Source: an uncultured Candidatus Melainabacteria bacterium (GTDB lineage: Bacteria; Cyanobacteriota; Vampirovibrionia; Gastranaerophilales; Gastranaerophilaceae). Taken from it: DNA of 64,000 nt. The DNA lies in contig CAKULF010000002.1 in assembly GCA_934667125.1 (NCBI GenBank), positions 62,001-126,000 on the forward strand, given 5' to 3'. Below the pieces are notes generated by a model. It was given only the letters and a program-made list of their open reading frames with translations. It did no database searches and was not told where the DNA came from. The first letter of the stretch is position 1. Every line of letters starts with the position of its first letter. The position numbers and the translations under genes are program-made. Positions 1-8,734 of the stretch are shown here, piece after piece.

Positions 1-550
1 GGCTTTTTTGAGCGATATCAGAAATACCATCACCGTTTCCATCGGTTTCAACTAATGCTTTAGTACCAAAAAGCGCTCCAGCTGCACCTGCTAATTTAAC
101 AAACGCTTCGCTTGCAGTTCCATCTGCGCCTTTAATATTTGTTTTATAAAGATTTTTTGCAAATTCTTCTGCTTTTCCAACACCACTGCCTACAAGTTTT
201 AGACCTTTTTTATCTGTGCCTTGTAAAGTTGAAGATAATTTTACAGCTTGATTAGAAACACCTTTAAGAACTTTTTCCATTAAATCAGGAATATTTTTGA
301 AAATAGGAATTTTGATACATTTACCTGCAGCATATTGAGAAGCAGCACACATAAGCAATGCGCCAACTCCAATAGAAGTAGCAATTCCTAAAAGATTCTT
401 TTTATCACCATCTTTTTTAGATTTAGTAACTTTAGAAAAGCTATCATCTAAAGTTTGAAGACTGGTAACCATTTTATCGATTTCATCTTGGCTAGTAATA
501 ACTTTAGATTTGAATGATGGGATGGCTGTATTAATCGCACCTAATTGCAT
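1..550 (-). CDS. Hypothetical protein with a central hydrophobic segment, 3' end outside the window
   Basis: The reading frame starts at the ATG at 550, preceded by a GGAGATTAAA ribosome site, and stays open to the window edge, giving at least 183 residues. The sequence starts MQLGAINTAIPSFKSKV, has a Lys/Asp-rich stretch (about residues 41-52) and then a hydrophobic Gly/Ala segment around residues 53-72 that could cross a membrane once. A later part contains DGNGDGISD, which resembles a calcium-binding loop (dockerin or thrombospondin-3 type), but one copy is weak evidence. I do not recognise the family. The short polar start followed by a hydrophobic segment recalls the protein at 33906-34259, so both may be lineage-specific envelope proteins. 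Confidence 0.7.
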   Translation of the reverse strand, partial: MQLGAINTAIPSFKSKVITSQDEIDKMVTSLQTLDDSFSKVTKSKKDGDKKNLLGIATSIGVGALLMCAASQYAAGKCIKIPIFKNIPDLMEKVLKGVSNQAVKLSSTLQGTDKKGLKLVGSGVGKAEEFAKNLYKTNIKGADGTASEAFVKLAGAAGALFGTKALVETDGNGDGISDIAQKS

Positions 551-676
551 TTTAATCTCCTTTTTGCGAATTTATTACAATTTTACAATAACTGTAAATA
601 ATTTGTTTTGCGCTTTTTCGCTGCTTTTATTTGAAAATTTTACAAAATTTAACAAATATTACACAATCTAGCTAGA

Positions 677-1936
677 TTATTTTATACCATAAAGACTTTT
701 TTTACAAGCCACTTCGTACTTTTCATCAAAATATTTTCTATTTTTAATCTCGTCAGGCATAAATTGTTGCTCGTATTCAGGATTATCATGGCTATAAACA
801 TAACCAACCCCAAAACCATAGTTAGAAGCGGTTTTATAGTGTGCGTCACGAAGATGTTTCGGCGGAAGATAATCATCCCCGTTTTTAATATCTGCTATAG
901 CTGAATCCAGCGCCATTATAGCCCGATTTGATTTTCTTGCTCGAGCAATAAATTCCGTAGCTTGTGCTAAATTAATTCGACATTCAGGCATGCCTATTTG
1001 TTCAGCCGCTTTTAGAGCAGCTTCTGCTATTAGTAAAGCTCTAAAATCAGCGTTTCCAACGTCTTCTGAGGCTATAACTATCAATCTTCTTGCGATAAAT
1101 CTCGGGTCTTCGCCTGCTATAAGCATTTTCGCAAGATAATATATCGCAGCATTAGCGTCAGACCCCCTAAGGCTCTTTTGAAAAGCGGAAGCATAGTCAT
1201 AGTGGGAGTCTATGGAATATCTTACGGATGATTTTTGCAAAAGTTCTTCAACTGTATTTTTTTCAATAGTATCGTCACTTGCAAAAAACGAATTTTCAAT
1301 AGCATTAAGCGCAAAACGAGCGTCGCCTTGGGATAAATCGGCAATTAAATCAAGCGAGTCATCTTTTAAAATTTTTGAGCCGTAATGTTCTTTTAAATAG
1401 CTAAAACCTTTTAAGACAATTTTTTTAATTGACTCTTTATCTATTCTATTTAACATCACAACCTGCGCTCTTGATATTAAAGCAGGAACAGTGTGAAACG
1501 AGGGGTTTTCGGTTGTTGAACCGATAAAATAAAAAAGACCTGATTCAATATAAGGCAAAAGGGCGTCTTGTTGAGTTTTTGAAAATCTGTGGATTTCATC
1601 AATAAAAACAATAGTTTTGATGTTTTCTCTTAATTTTTCTTTAGCAACTTCAACAACTTGTTTAATATCTTTAACTCCGCTATTTACTGCCGATAATTCA
1701 GCAAAATATGCGCTATGATAATTAGCGCAAAGGCGGGCAAGAGTAGTCTTTCCACACCCTGGGGGTCCCCAAAGGATAAAGGAAAATAATCTTGAAGAAT
1801 TTAATAATTTATAAAAAGGCGAAGTCGGATTAATTATATTTGTTTGTCCCAAATAGTCCTTTAAATCTTTTGGGCGCATTAATTCCGCCAACGGCACCTG
1901 TTTATTATTATTTTCTAAAGACTCAAACAAATTCAT
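677..1936 (-). CDS. rarA: Replication-associated recombination protein A (RarA/MgsA AAA+ ATPase)
   Basis: This 419-residue AAA+ ATPase acts at stalled replication forks; the family is tetrameric and related to clamp loaders. Walker A GPPGCGKT lies at residues 57-64 and Walker B FIDEIHRF at 111-118. The sensor region STTENPSF and the C-terminal helical region (SEDVGNADFRAL, then YLPPKHLRD) are typical of RarA, and the length is normal. It lies downstream of clpX on the same strand, but a terminator separates them. A TATAAT box lies only 6 nt before the ATG and there is no ribosome site, so the transcript is probably leaderless. Confidence 0.95.
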   Translation of the reverse strand: MNLFESLENNNKQVPLAELMRPKDLKDYLGQTNIINPTSPFYKLLNSSRLFSFILWGPPGCGKTTLARLCANYHSAYFAELSAVNSGVKDIKQVVEVAKEKLRENIKTIVFIDEIHRFSKTQQDALLPYIESGLFYFIGSTTENPSFHTVPALISRAQVVMLNRIDKESIKKIVLKGFSYLKEHYGSKILKDDSLDLIADLSQGDARFALNAIENSFFASDDTIEKNTVEELLQKSSVRYSIDSHYDYASAFQKSLRGSDANAAIYYLAKMLIAGEDPRFIARRLIVIASEDVGNADFRALLIAEAALKAAEQIGMPECRINLAQATEFIARARKSNRAIMALDSAIADIKNGDDYLPPKHLRDAHYKTASNYGFGVGYVYSHDNPEYEQQFMPDEIKNRKYFDEKYEVACKKSLYGIK

Positions 1937-1942
1937 ACTAAG

Positions 1943-1948
1943 ATTATA
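1943..1948 (-). promoter_or_regulatory. -10 element of rarA, TATAAT-N6-ATG (leaderless)
   Basis: The minus strand reads TATAAT, then CTTAGT, then the rarA ATG at 1936. A start site 6-7 nt after the -10 box falls on the A of ATG. No Shine-Dalgarno-like sequence is present. The -35 position is only T-rich. Confidence 0.6.
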
Positions 1949-1963
1949 ATATAAAAATTGATT

Positions 1964-1990
1964 ATTAAAAAAGCCTCGAAATTGAGGCTT
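1964..1990 (-). terminator. Rho-independent terminator of clpX
   Basis: On the minus strand, a perfect 7-bp stem AAGCCTC/GAGGCTT with a 6-nt loop is followed by a T run. It begins 6 bp after the clpX stop codon and separates clpX from rarA. Confidence 0.85.
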
Positions 1991-1995
1991 TAAAT

Positions 1996-3306
1996 TTATG
2001 CGATATCTTCTTTTTCTTTGTGTTTAATCGGAAGCTGAACAACCTCGCCCTGTGGACTTTCCAGCTGCTTTTTTTCAACCATTTCCTTTGTCACAACAAA
2101 TTCTTTAATATCTTCTTTTGATGGAACTTCATACATAATATCAAGCATAAGTTCTTCAACTATTGATCTTAAAGCACGAGCGCCTGTTTTGCGTTTCAAA
2201 GCTTCTTTTGCGATTAAATCAATAGCTTCATCTTCAAATTTCAATTCAACCCCATCCATGCCCATTAAACAAGCATATTGTTTAACAATAGCATTTTTCG
2301 GTTTTGTTAAAATCATCTTCAATGTTTCTTCATCTAACGGGTCAAGCACCGTATATATTGGAATACGACCGATAAATTCCGGAATTAAACCAAATTTTAA
2401 CAAATCATCAGGTTGTAATTTTTTAAGAATTTTTTGGCTTTCTCTTTCTTTTTCCTCTGCTGAAAGTGAAGCTGTACCAAAGCCAACGCTTGATGTTGAA
2501 CCTGCTCTTCTTTCAACAATTTTTTCCAAACCGACAAACGCACCGCCAACGATGAATAGGATGTTTTTAGTGTCTATTTGGATAAATTCTTGATGAGGAT
2601 GTTTTCTTCCGCCTTGAGGTGGAACGTTTGCAACAGTTCCTTCAACCATTTTCAACAGTGCTTGTTGAACGCCTTCGCCTGAAACATCACGAGTAATTGA
2701 TGGATTTTCAGATTTTCTTGCAATTTTATCAATTTCATCAATATAAATTATGCCACGTTCCGCTTTTTTAGCGTCATAGTCAGCACTTTGATATAATCTT
2801 AATAAAATATTTTCAACATCATCTCCAACATAACCAGCTTCGGTTAAAGTTGTAGCGTCAGCAACCGCAAAAGGCACATTCAACATTTTAGCCAAAGTTT
2901 GCGCCAAAAGAGTTTTACCTGAACCTGTTGGACCAACAAGCAAGATATTACTTTTTTGGATTTCAATATCTGATTCAGGATTTTCCATGTTGTGTGCAAT
3001 TCTTTTATAGTGGTTATAAACCGCAACAGAAAGCACTTTTTTAGCGTCGTCCTGTCCAACAATGTGTTGGTCAAGATATTCTTTAATTTCTTGAGGTTTT
3101 GGAATCGGCTCATTTGTTTTTTCCTCAGGAGCCGCTTCTTTATCCTCTTTATTAAAATTAAATAATTCTTCGTCTAAAATTTCATTACACAATTCAATAC
3201 ATTCATCGCAAATACAAACATCAGGGCCTGCTATAAGCTTTTTAACCTGATCTTGCGTTTTTCCGCAAAATGAACATTTTAAATTTGGATCTGTTGTTTT
3301 AGCCAT
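1996..3306 (-). CDS. clpX: ATP-dependent Clp protease ATP-binding subunit ClpX
   Basis: This is the 436-residue AAA+ unfoldase that feeds substrates to ClpP. The N-terminal C4 zinc domain uses C11, C14, C33 and C36. GPTGSGKT is Walker A (about residue 125), GYVGDD holds the GYVG pore-1 loop, IYIDEIDK is Walker B, and GGRKHPHQ contains the RKH motif. The C-terminal KRKTGARALRS is the usual sensor-2 region. It sits 29 bp downstream of clpP in a tig-clpP-clpX unit, the classical bacterial order, and ends in its own terminator. Confidence 0.97.
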   Translation of the reverse strand: MAKTTDPNLKCSFCGKTQDQVKKLIAGPDVCICDECIELCNEILDEELFNFNKEDKEAAPEEKTNEPIPKPQEIKEYLDQHIVGQDDAKKVLSVAVYNHYKRIAHNMENPESDIEIQKSNILLVGPTGSGKTLLAQTLAKMLNVPFAVADATTLTEAGYVGDDVENILLRLYQSADYDAKKAERGIIYIDEIDKIARKSENPSITRDVSGEGVQQALLKMVEGTVANVPPQGGRKHPHQEFIQIDTKNILFIVGGAFVGLEKIVERRAGSTSSVGFGTASLSAEEKERESQKILKKLQPDDLLKFGLIPEFIGRIPIYTVLDPLDEETLKMILTKPKNAIVKQYACLMGMDGVELKFEDEAIDLIAKEALKRKTGARALRSIVEELMLDIMYEVPSKEDIKEFVVTKEMVEKKQLESPQGEVVQLPIKHKEKEDIA

Positions 3307-3335
3307 TTTATAATACTTCTTTCTATATGAAAAAA

Positions 3336-3929
3336 TTATTTATTGTTGTCGTCTAGTGTGATTACTTTATCAATCATACCGTATTCAACCGCTTCATCGG
3401 CTGTCATGATATAGTCTCTATCTGTATCTTTTTCGATTTTCTTAAGTGGTTGACCGGTATTTGAAGCAAGAATTGAGTTTAAGGACTTTTTAATTCTTAA
3501 AATTTCGTTTGCTTGAATTTCAATATCAGTTGCTTGACCTTGAGCTCCGCCTAATGGTTGATGGATAAGAACTCTAGAGTGTGGCAGTGCTAAACGTTTG
3601 CCTTTAGCGCCTGATGATAATAGAAATGCGCCCATAGAAGCTGCTTGACCTAAACAAATTGTAGAAACGTCAGCTCTAATATGTTGCATAGTATCATATA
3701 TTGCAAACCCTGCAGTAACTGAACCCCCTGGGGAATTGATATAAAGCATAATATCTTTTTCAGGATTTTCAGAATCCAACAATAACATTTGCGCTACTAT
3801 TAAATTTGCAACCATATCATCAATCGGAGTTCCCAAGAATATAATTCTTTCTCTTAATAATCTTGAAAAAATATCAAAAGAGCGTTCACCACGAGATGAT
3901 TGTTCTATTACGACAGGTACGAAACTCAT
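3336..3929 (-). CDS. clpP: ATP-dependent Clp protease proteolytic subunit ClpP
   Basis: This is a 197-residue serine protease subunit that forms the 14-mer Clp chamber. The catalytic triad is visible: Ser98 in QAASMGA, His123 in LIHQPLGG and Asp172 in DRDYIM. The oxyanion region INSPGGSV is intact and the length is typical. An AAAGGA ribosome site precedes the ATG. It lies between tig and clpX with short gaps, so cotranscription is very likely. The N-terminal hydrophobic docking segment (MSFVPVVIEQ) is also conventional. Confidence 0.97.
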   Translation of the reverse strand: MSFVPVVIEQSSRGERSFDIFSRLLRERIIFLGTPIDDMVANLIVAQMLLLDSENPEKDIMLYINSPGGSVTAGFAIYDTMQHIRADVSTICLGQAASMGAFLLSSGAKGKRLALPHSRVLIHQPLGGAQGQATDIEIQANEILRIKKSLNSILASNTGQPLKKIEKDTDRDYIMTADEAVEYGMIDKVITLDDNNK

Positions 3930-3951
3930 CTATTTTGTCCTTTCAGTTATC

Positions 3952-5238
3952 TTACTTTACGATAAATTTATTGTTTTCTAATAAATATTTGTTTACTTTA
4001 TTAGCTGTAATTTGTTGAGAAATAGCAGCAAAAGAGTTTGGATTTTTTCTAAGTTCTTCAAACAATTGACCAGGAGCCATTCCATACATCATAGCCATTT
4101 GGTTAATATGTTCCATAATGTCTTTTTGTTCGATTTTGATATCTGCTTCTTTTGCAATTTCTTCAATAATTAAAGAATTGATAATTCTTTTTTCAGCTTC
4201 TTCTCTAAATCTTTTTTCAACGTTTTCTTTTCCTTCAGCTTCAACAAGTTTTTCATAGCTTTGACCTTGTTGAGCAGCTGTTGCTTTAGCGTCAGAAACA
4301 ATTGCTTCATATTCACGATTTAACATAGAATCTTGGATTTTGATTTCTGTTGTTTCAACGATTTTATTGAAAATAGCGTCAGATTTTCTTCTATCGTTTT
4401 GATCTTTTGCTAAATCATCTAAATATTTTTGAATATCTTCTTTTAGAGCATCTAGCGTGTCTTTTCCAGCCTTTTTAGCTAATTCATCATTTAGCTCAGG
4501 AAGTTTTCTTTCTTTAACTTCGTGCATTTTGATTTTGAATTGAGCTTTTGCGCCTTTTAATTTGTCTTCGTGGTATTCTTCTGGGAAAGTTACATCAATT
4601 GTAAATTCTTCATCTTTAGAATGTCCAACAAGACCTTCGGCAAATCCTGGGATAAAGTTTGAATGAGCAAGGTCAAGAGAATAGTTTTTGCCTTCGCCAT
4701 GTTCGATTTTTTCACCATTTACAAAGCCTTCAAAGTCAAATACAACAGTATCTGTAGCGTTTGAAGCTCTATCTACTGTTTCAAGAGTTGAAAATCTTCT
4801 TTGAGTCATTGAAAGCTCTTTATCCAAAGCGCCTTCTTCTGTTTTATATTCTTCATATTGAACTTCAACATCTTTATATTGACCTAATTTTACTTCAGGT
4901 TTTAATTCAACAGAAACTTTAAGAGCGATATCAGCCCCTACTTCAAAATTCATTTCATCAATTGTTGGATGAAAAGCAATATTTAATTTGTTATCTGTAA
5001 CGATTTTTTGAAATTCCATTGGAAATAATCTATCAACAACTTCTGCTTTAATTCTGTCTTTTCCAACATATTTTTCAATTACATGACTTGGAGCTTTTCC
5101 ACGTCTGAAACCTGCTATATTAATATTTTGACCATAAGCTTTAACTGTTCTATCATAAGCTTCTTTAGCTGTTTTAGAATCGATTGTCATATCAACTCTT
5201 GCTATATTTTTTTCGTCAATTGTAACTGTATTTGTCAT
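3952..5238 (-). CDS. tig: Trigger factor, ribosome-associated chaperone and prolyl isomerase
   Basis: This 428-residue protein binds nascent chains at the ribosome exit. The ribosome-binding signature GFRRGKAP is present near residues 43-50. An FKBP-type PPIase domain occupies the middle (DTVVFDFEGFVNGE to TVTFPEEYHEDKLKG), followed by the long helical C-terminal chaperone arm. I chose the ATG at 5238 (MTNTVTIDEK) because a GAGAGG ribosome site lies directly before it; an in-frame ATG at 5250 overlaps that site. It is the first gene of the tig-clpP-clpX operon. A TATAAA box lies just before 5250. Confidence 0.95.
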   Translation of the reverse strand: MTNTVTIDEKNIARVDMTIDSKTAKEAYDRTVKAYGQNINIAGFRRGKAPSHVIEKYVGKDRIKAEVVDRLFPMEFQKIVTDNKLNIAFHPTIDEMNFEVGADIALKVSVELKPEVKLGQYKDVEVQYEEYKTEEGALDKELSMTQRRFSTLETVDRASNATDTVVFDFEGFVNGEKIEHGEGKNYSLDLAHSNFIPGFAEGLVGHSKDEEFTIDVTFPEEYHEDKLKGAKAQFKIKMHEVKERKLPELNDELAKKAGKDTLDALKEDIQKYLDDLAKDQNDRRKSDAIFNKIVETTEIKIQDSMLNREYEAIVSDAKATAAQQGQSYEKLVEAEGKENVEKRFREEAEKRIINSLIIEEIAKEADIKIEQKDIMEHINQMAMMYGMAPGQLFEELRKNPNSFAAISQQITANKVNKYLLENNKFIVK

Positions 5239-5392
5239 GGCACCTCTCATTTTATAATAATTACTTGTAATATATTATAAACCAAAAATAAAAACTATGG
5301 TCAATATAGAGTATTTTATATATAAAATTTATGCTTTTGGGGAATTTTTTTCTTAATTTTTAGCAACATACTAAATAAAAAAGGAGAAAAAA

Positions 5393-5557
5393 ATGGCAAA
5401 ATATAAATGCTCTGTTTGTAATTATATATATGACGAAAACGTTGGAGATATCAAAAACGGCATTCAAAAAGGAGCAAAATTTGAAAATTTACCCGACACA
5501 TTCAGATGTCCGAATTGCTTAGCAAGCAAAGAACAATTTTCTAAAATTGAAGAATAA
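5393..5557 (+). CDS. Rubredoxin
   Basis: A 54-residue protein with the two Cys pairs that bind one iron: KCSVCNYIYD near the start and FRCPNCLASK near residue 40. It begins after a strong AAAAGGAGAAAA ribosome site at an ATG at 5393. The canonical rubredoxin length and the DENVGD and GAKFENLPDTFRCP signatures make the call firm. It is a small cytoplasmic electron carrier, usually used in oxygen or peroxide reduction by anaerobes. It lies between the divergent tig and the radical SAM gene at 5596, with only 38 bp before that gene. Confidence 0.93.
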   Translation: MAKYKCSVCNYIYDENVGDIKNGIQKGAKFENLPDTFRCPNCLASKEQFSKIEE

Positions 5558-5583
5558 AAAACGAAAAATTGAAGTTTTTTTGA

Positions 5584-5589
5584 TAAAAT
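5584..5589 (+). promoter_or_regulatory. Extended -10 element, TGA-TAAAAT-N6-ATG (leaderless)
   Basis: TGA (5581-5583) abuts TAAAAT (5584-5589), then 6 nt (TTCTAT) lead directly into the ATG at 5596. There is no ribosome site between the box and the start. Confidence 0.6.
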
Positions 5590-5595
5590 TTCTAT

Positions 5596-6501
5596 ATGGA
5601 AAAACGCTACTTTTCGTATAGTAAATATTTAAAAGAAACATTCAATAAAAAAGTCTATAAAATCACACTGGACGCAGGTTTTCAATGCCCAAACAGAGAT
5701 GGCACAATTTCAAATGGTGGCTGCATTTTTTGTGATGAAGTAGGGTCGTATTCAAGATGTAACAATGATTTAACCATTCAAGAGCAAATAAATTCTTCTA
5801 TTGAAAAGCTATCTGCTCAATTCAAAGCCGAGCTTTTTATAGCTTATTTTCAATCATATTCAAATACTTATGCGCCTGTTGAAAAATTGAAAAAAGTTTA
5901 TGATAGTGTTTTTGAAAACGATAAAATCGTTTCAATTGCAATAGGAACAAGGCCTGATTGCGTTGATGATGTTAAGCTTGATTTAATTTCAAAATATTCT
6001 AATCCTTGGATAGAATATGGGCTTCAAAGCGCAAAGGATGAGAGTTTAGCTTGGATGAACAGGGGGCATGATTATAATTGTTTTAAAAATGCCGTGATTA
6101 AAACAAAAGAAAAAAATATCAAAGTTTGCGCTCATATTATTTTGGGTATACCCAATGAAACCAAGCAAGATATGCTTAATACCGCAAAAAAATTGGCTGA
6201 ACTTAATGTTGATAGCATAAAAATCCACATGTTAACGATTTTGAAAGATTCGCCATTATATAAGCTATATCAAGAAAAACCGTTCTATTTGATGAATATG
6301 GAACAATATAGCGAAATTATTTGCGATATATTGGAAATTTTGCCTAAAACCTGTTCTATTCAACGAATTGCAGGAACAGGCTACAGCGAAACAACCGTCG
6401 CTCCGCTTTGGGTTAATCGAAGATTTGAAATTTTAAATATGATAGATAAAATTATGCTTCAAAGGAACGCTTTTCAAGGGGATAAGTTTATTCAAGCGTA
6501 A
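5596..6501 (+). CDS. TIGR01212 family radical SAM protein (YhcC-like)
   Basis: A 301-residue protein of the family found as YhcC in E. coli, related to the Elp3-type radical SAM group. The Fe-S motif region is FQCPNRDG followed by GGCIFCDE near residues 28-48, which is the hallmark of TIGR01212. Other conserved parts are IGTRPDCV, WIEYGLQSA and HIILGIPNET. The reaction of this family is not established, so no specific substrate is claimed. The gene appears leaderless and its 3' end overlaps the convergent GNAT-like gene by 14 bp. Confidence 0.88.
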   Translation: MEKRYFSYSKYLKETFNKKVYKITLDAGFQCPNRDGTISNGGCIFCDEVGSYSRCNNDLTIQEQINSSIEKLSAQFKAELFIAYFQSYSNTYAPVEKLKKVYDSVFENDKIVSIAIGTRPDCVDDVKLDLISKYSNPWIEYGLQSAKDESLAWMNRGHDYNCFKNAVIKTKEKNIKVCAHIILGIPNETKQDMLNTAKKLAELNVDSIKIHMLTILKDSPLYKLYQEKPFYLMNMEQYSEIICDILEILPKTCSIQRIAGTGYSETTVAPLWVNRRFEILNMIDKIMLQRNAFQGDKFIQA

Positions 6502-7063
6502 CAGAGCGCCCTGTGTGGCTAACGTTTTTATTAATCAAATCATCCAACATATCATATTGCAAAATAGCACCATAACATCTAAATGGTTCAAATCCGCAGT
6601 GTTTAAAATAAAAATCTTTAACAACTTTATGATTTCTAACACCCCTAATAGCTAAATCTTCGCCTATTGCTTTTGCTTTTTTAGCCAGAAAAGTTAAAAA
6701 TGTTTCGCCAACAAACCTATATTCTCTTTCATTTTTAAAAGAAGAACCTTTTGGAACAGTTTCAATATAATTTACCATCGGATAGATATTTTCATCCGTT
6801 TGGCAAATTCCAATATATTCGCCCTTTTTGTTTTCCATAACATAGGTAGAATTCCCGTTTTTTCTAAATTCCGCCACAACATTTGGGGTATAATTGCCTT
6901 TTTCCCAATCTTTTGTGGATAATTTTTTTATTAATTCTTTTTTATCTTTCACTTCATCCATTAAAAAGATTTTAACATCTTCCTTTTTACCTTGATGTTC
7001 AACAGCAGCACGGGCTACTAGCCTTTTTTGAAAGTTTAAATTTATATTATTATTTATTCTCAT
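6488..7063 (-). CDS. GNAT-like acetyltransferase domain protein with lineage-type N-terminus
   Basis: 191 residues. The C-terminal half fits the GNAT fold: YVMENKKGEYIGIC as strands with a turn, VNYIETVP as the beta-4 region, a helix carrying FLAKKAKAIG, then HKVVKDFYFKHCGFEPF, which matches the usual FY..GF ending of the CoA-binding fold. The acceptor is unknown. The first residues MRINNNINLNFQKRL carry an NNI-x-F motif also seen in the proteins at 19491-20042 and 30314-31804. No ribosome site is obvious before the ATG. It overlaps the end of the gene at 5596-6501 by 14 bp in convergent orientation. Confidence 0.6.
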   Translation of the reverse strand: MRINNNINLNFQKRLVARAAVEHQGKKEDVKIFLMDEVKDKKELIKKLSTKDWEKGNYTPNVVAEFRKNGNSTYVMENKKGEYIGICQTDENIYPMVNYIETVPKGSSFKNEREYRFVGETFLTFLAKKAKAIGEDLAIRGVRNHKVVKDFYFKHCGFEPFRCYGAILQYDMLDDLINKNVSHTGRSVTLE

Positions 7064-7164
7064 ACTTTTTTAAAACGCATAAAAAAAATAATTGCCTCAT
7101 TGGATAATATTATTTTTATTATTAATTGATAAGCTTTTTTAAAGAATTTTAAAGGAGAAAAAAT

Positions 7165-8700
7165 ATGTCTATGTTTTGTTTTCAATGTGAACAAACCGCA
7201 AAAGGCACAGGCTGCACCATTCAGGGAGTTTGCGGAAAAATGCCCGATACTGCTAATCTTCAAGATGAATTATTAAATTCGCTAATAAAATTAGCAACAA
7301 CTTGCCCGATAAATGAAAAAACGACAAAGTTGATTATAGACGGGCTTTTTACGACAATTACGAATGTAAACTTTGACAACGAAAGCATTGAAAAATTAAC
7401 GAAAAAAATTAAAAATTTAGTTAACGAGCCAAACGATTTTGACATTAAATCAATTTGGCAAGAAGAAAAAAATATTAGAAGTTTAAAAAGTTTGGTTCTT
7501 TTCGGACTCAAAGGTATAGCAGCTTATGCGCACCACGCAAGGGTTTTGGGCTATGAAGAGGAAGAGATAAATAATTTTTTCTATGAAGCCCTTAGAGAAA
7601 TTACAAAAAATTCAAATGAAAATGAGCTTATAAATTTGATTTTAAAAACAGGCGAAATTAACCTTAAATGTATGGAAATGTTAGATAAAGCCCATACTTC
7701 GACATTTCAAAACCCAAAAGCCACAAAAGTTACGACAAAAATCGAAAAAGGCCCTTTTATTATAATATCGGGGCACGATTTGATGGATTTAAAATTGCTG
7801 CTTGAACAAACAAAGGATAAAGGGATTAATATTTATACACACGGCGAAATGCTTCCTGCGCACGGCTATCCCGAGCTTAAAAAATATCCTCACTTGAAAG
7901 GAAATTTTGGAACAGCTTGGCAAAATCAGCAAAAAGAATTTGCAAACATCCCTGCGCCAATCTTATTTACCACAAATTGCATAATGCCTGTCAAAGATAG
8001 CTATAAAGATAGGGTTTTTACGACTTCTATCGTTAATTATCCAAACACTATTCATATCGATGAAAACAAAGATTTTAGCCCGATTATAGCAAAAGCGCTT
8101 GAACTTAAAGGATATGATGAAGACAAGGAAATGACGGGAATAAATGGCGGAAACTGCTTGACCGTGGGCTTTGGGCATAATCAAGTTTTAGAAGTTGCAA
8201 CTAAAATTATTGAAGCTATAAAAAATAAAGAAATTAATCATATTTTCCTTGTTGGCGGTTGCGACGGGGCAAAAGTCGGCAGAAATTATTACACAGAATT
8301 TGTCAAATTAACCCCGAAAGATAGCCTTGTTTTAACCCTTGCTTGCGGAAAATATCGCTTCAATGACCTTGATTTAGGAACAATTGGGGATATTCCACGA
8401 TTAATTGATATGGGTCAATGTAATGACGCTTATAGTGCTATAAAAGTTGCAAGTGAACTTGCTAAAGCCTTTAACTGCACGGTTAACGAGCTTCCGCTTT
8501 CAATTGTTTTAAGTTGGTACGAGCAAAAAGCCGTGTGTGTTTTATTGAGCTTATTATATTTAGGAATTAAAAATATAAAGCTCGGACCAAGCCTTCCAGC
8601 TTTTGTTTCAGAGGATGTCTTAAATATATTGATTGAGAAATTCAACATTTCTTTAATCAAAAACCCAAAAGAGGATTTAAAAGAATTGTTAAAACGTTAG
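7165..8700 (+). CDS. hcp: Hybrid cluster protein / hydroxylamine reductase
   Basis: This 511-residue iron-sulfur protein is linked to hydroxylamine or nitric oxide detoxification in anaerobes. The N-terminal cysteines C5, C8, C17 and C23 (CX2CX8CX5C) bind the cubane cluster. Ligands of the hybrid cluster fall in SGHDLMD, HGEMLPAHGYP, TTNCIMPV, VGGCDGAK and TLACGKYRFN. A strong AAAGGAGAAAA ribosome site precedes ATG 7165, and a terminator follows the stop codon. No dedicated reductase (Hcr) gene is adjacent; the rubredoxin at 5393 could be an electron donor, but that is only inference. Confidence 0.95.
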   Translation: MSMFCFQCEQTAKGTGCTIQGVCGKMPDTANLQDELLNSLIKLATTCPINEKTTKLIIDGLFTTITNVNFDNESIEKLTKKIKNLVNEPNDFDIKSIWQEEKNIRSLKSLVLFGLKGIAAYAHHARVLGYEEEEINNFFYEALREITKNSNENELINLILKTGEINLKCMEMLDKAHTSTFQNPKATKVTTKIEKGPFIIISGHDLMDLKLLLEQTKDKGINIYTHGEMLPAHGYPELKKYPHLKGNFGTAWQNQQKEFANIPAPILFTTNCIMPVKDSYKDRVFTTSIVNYPNTIHIDENKDFSPIIAKALELKGYDEDKEMTGINGGNCLTVGFGHNQVLEVATKIIEAIKNKEINHIFLVGGCDGAKVGRNYYTEFVKLTPKDSLVLTLACGKYRFNDLDLGTIGDIPRLIDMGQCNDAYSAIKVASELAKAFNCTVNELPLSIVLSWYEQKAVCVLLSLLYLGIKNIKLGPSLPAFVSEDVLNILIEKFNISLIKNPKEDLKELLKR

Positions 8701-8703
8701 AAA

Positions 8704-8725
8704 GCTCCTTATTGGAGCCTTTTTT
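8704..8725 (+). terminator. Terminator after hcp
   Basis: Stem GCTCC/GGAGC with loop TTATT, followed by CTTTTTT, 3 bp after the hcp stop codon. Confidence 0.75.
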
Positions 8726-8734
8726 ATAAATATT

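Noticed and set aside
656..676. AATCTAGCTAGATT as terminator of rarA
   Set aside because: A 14-bp palindrome without loop and no T run; not a terminator.
2189..2593. 134-residue ORF opposite clpX
   Set aside because: Antisense shadow of a well supported clpX gene with no ribosome site.
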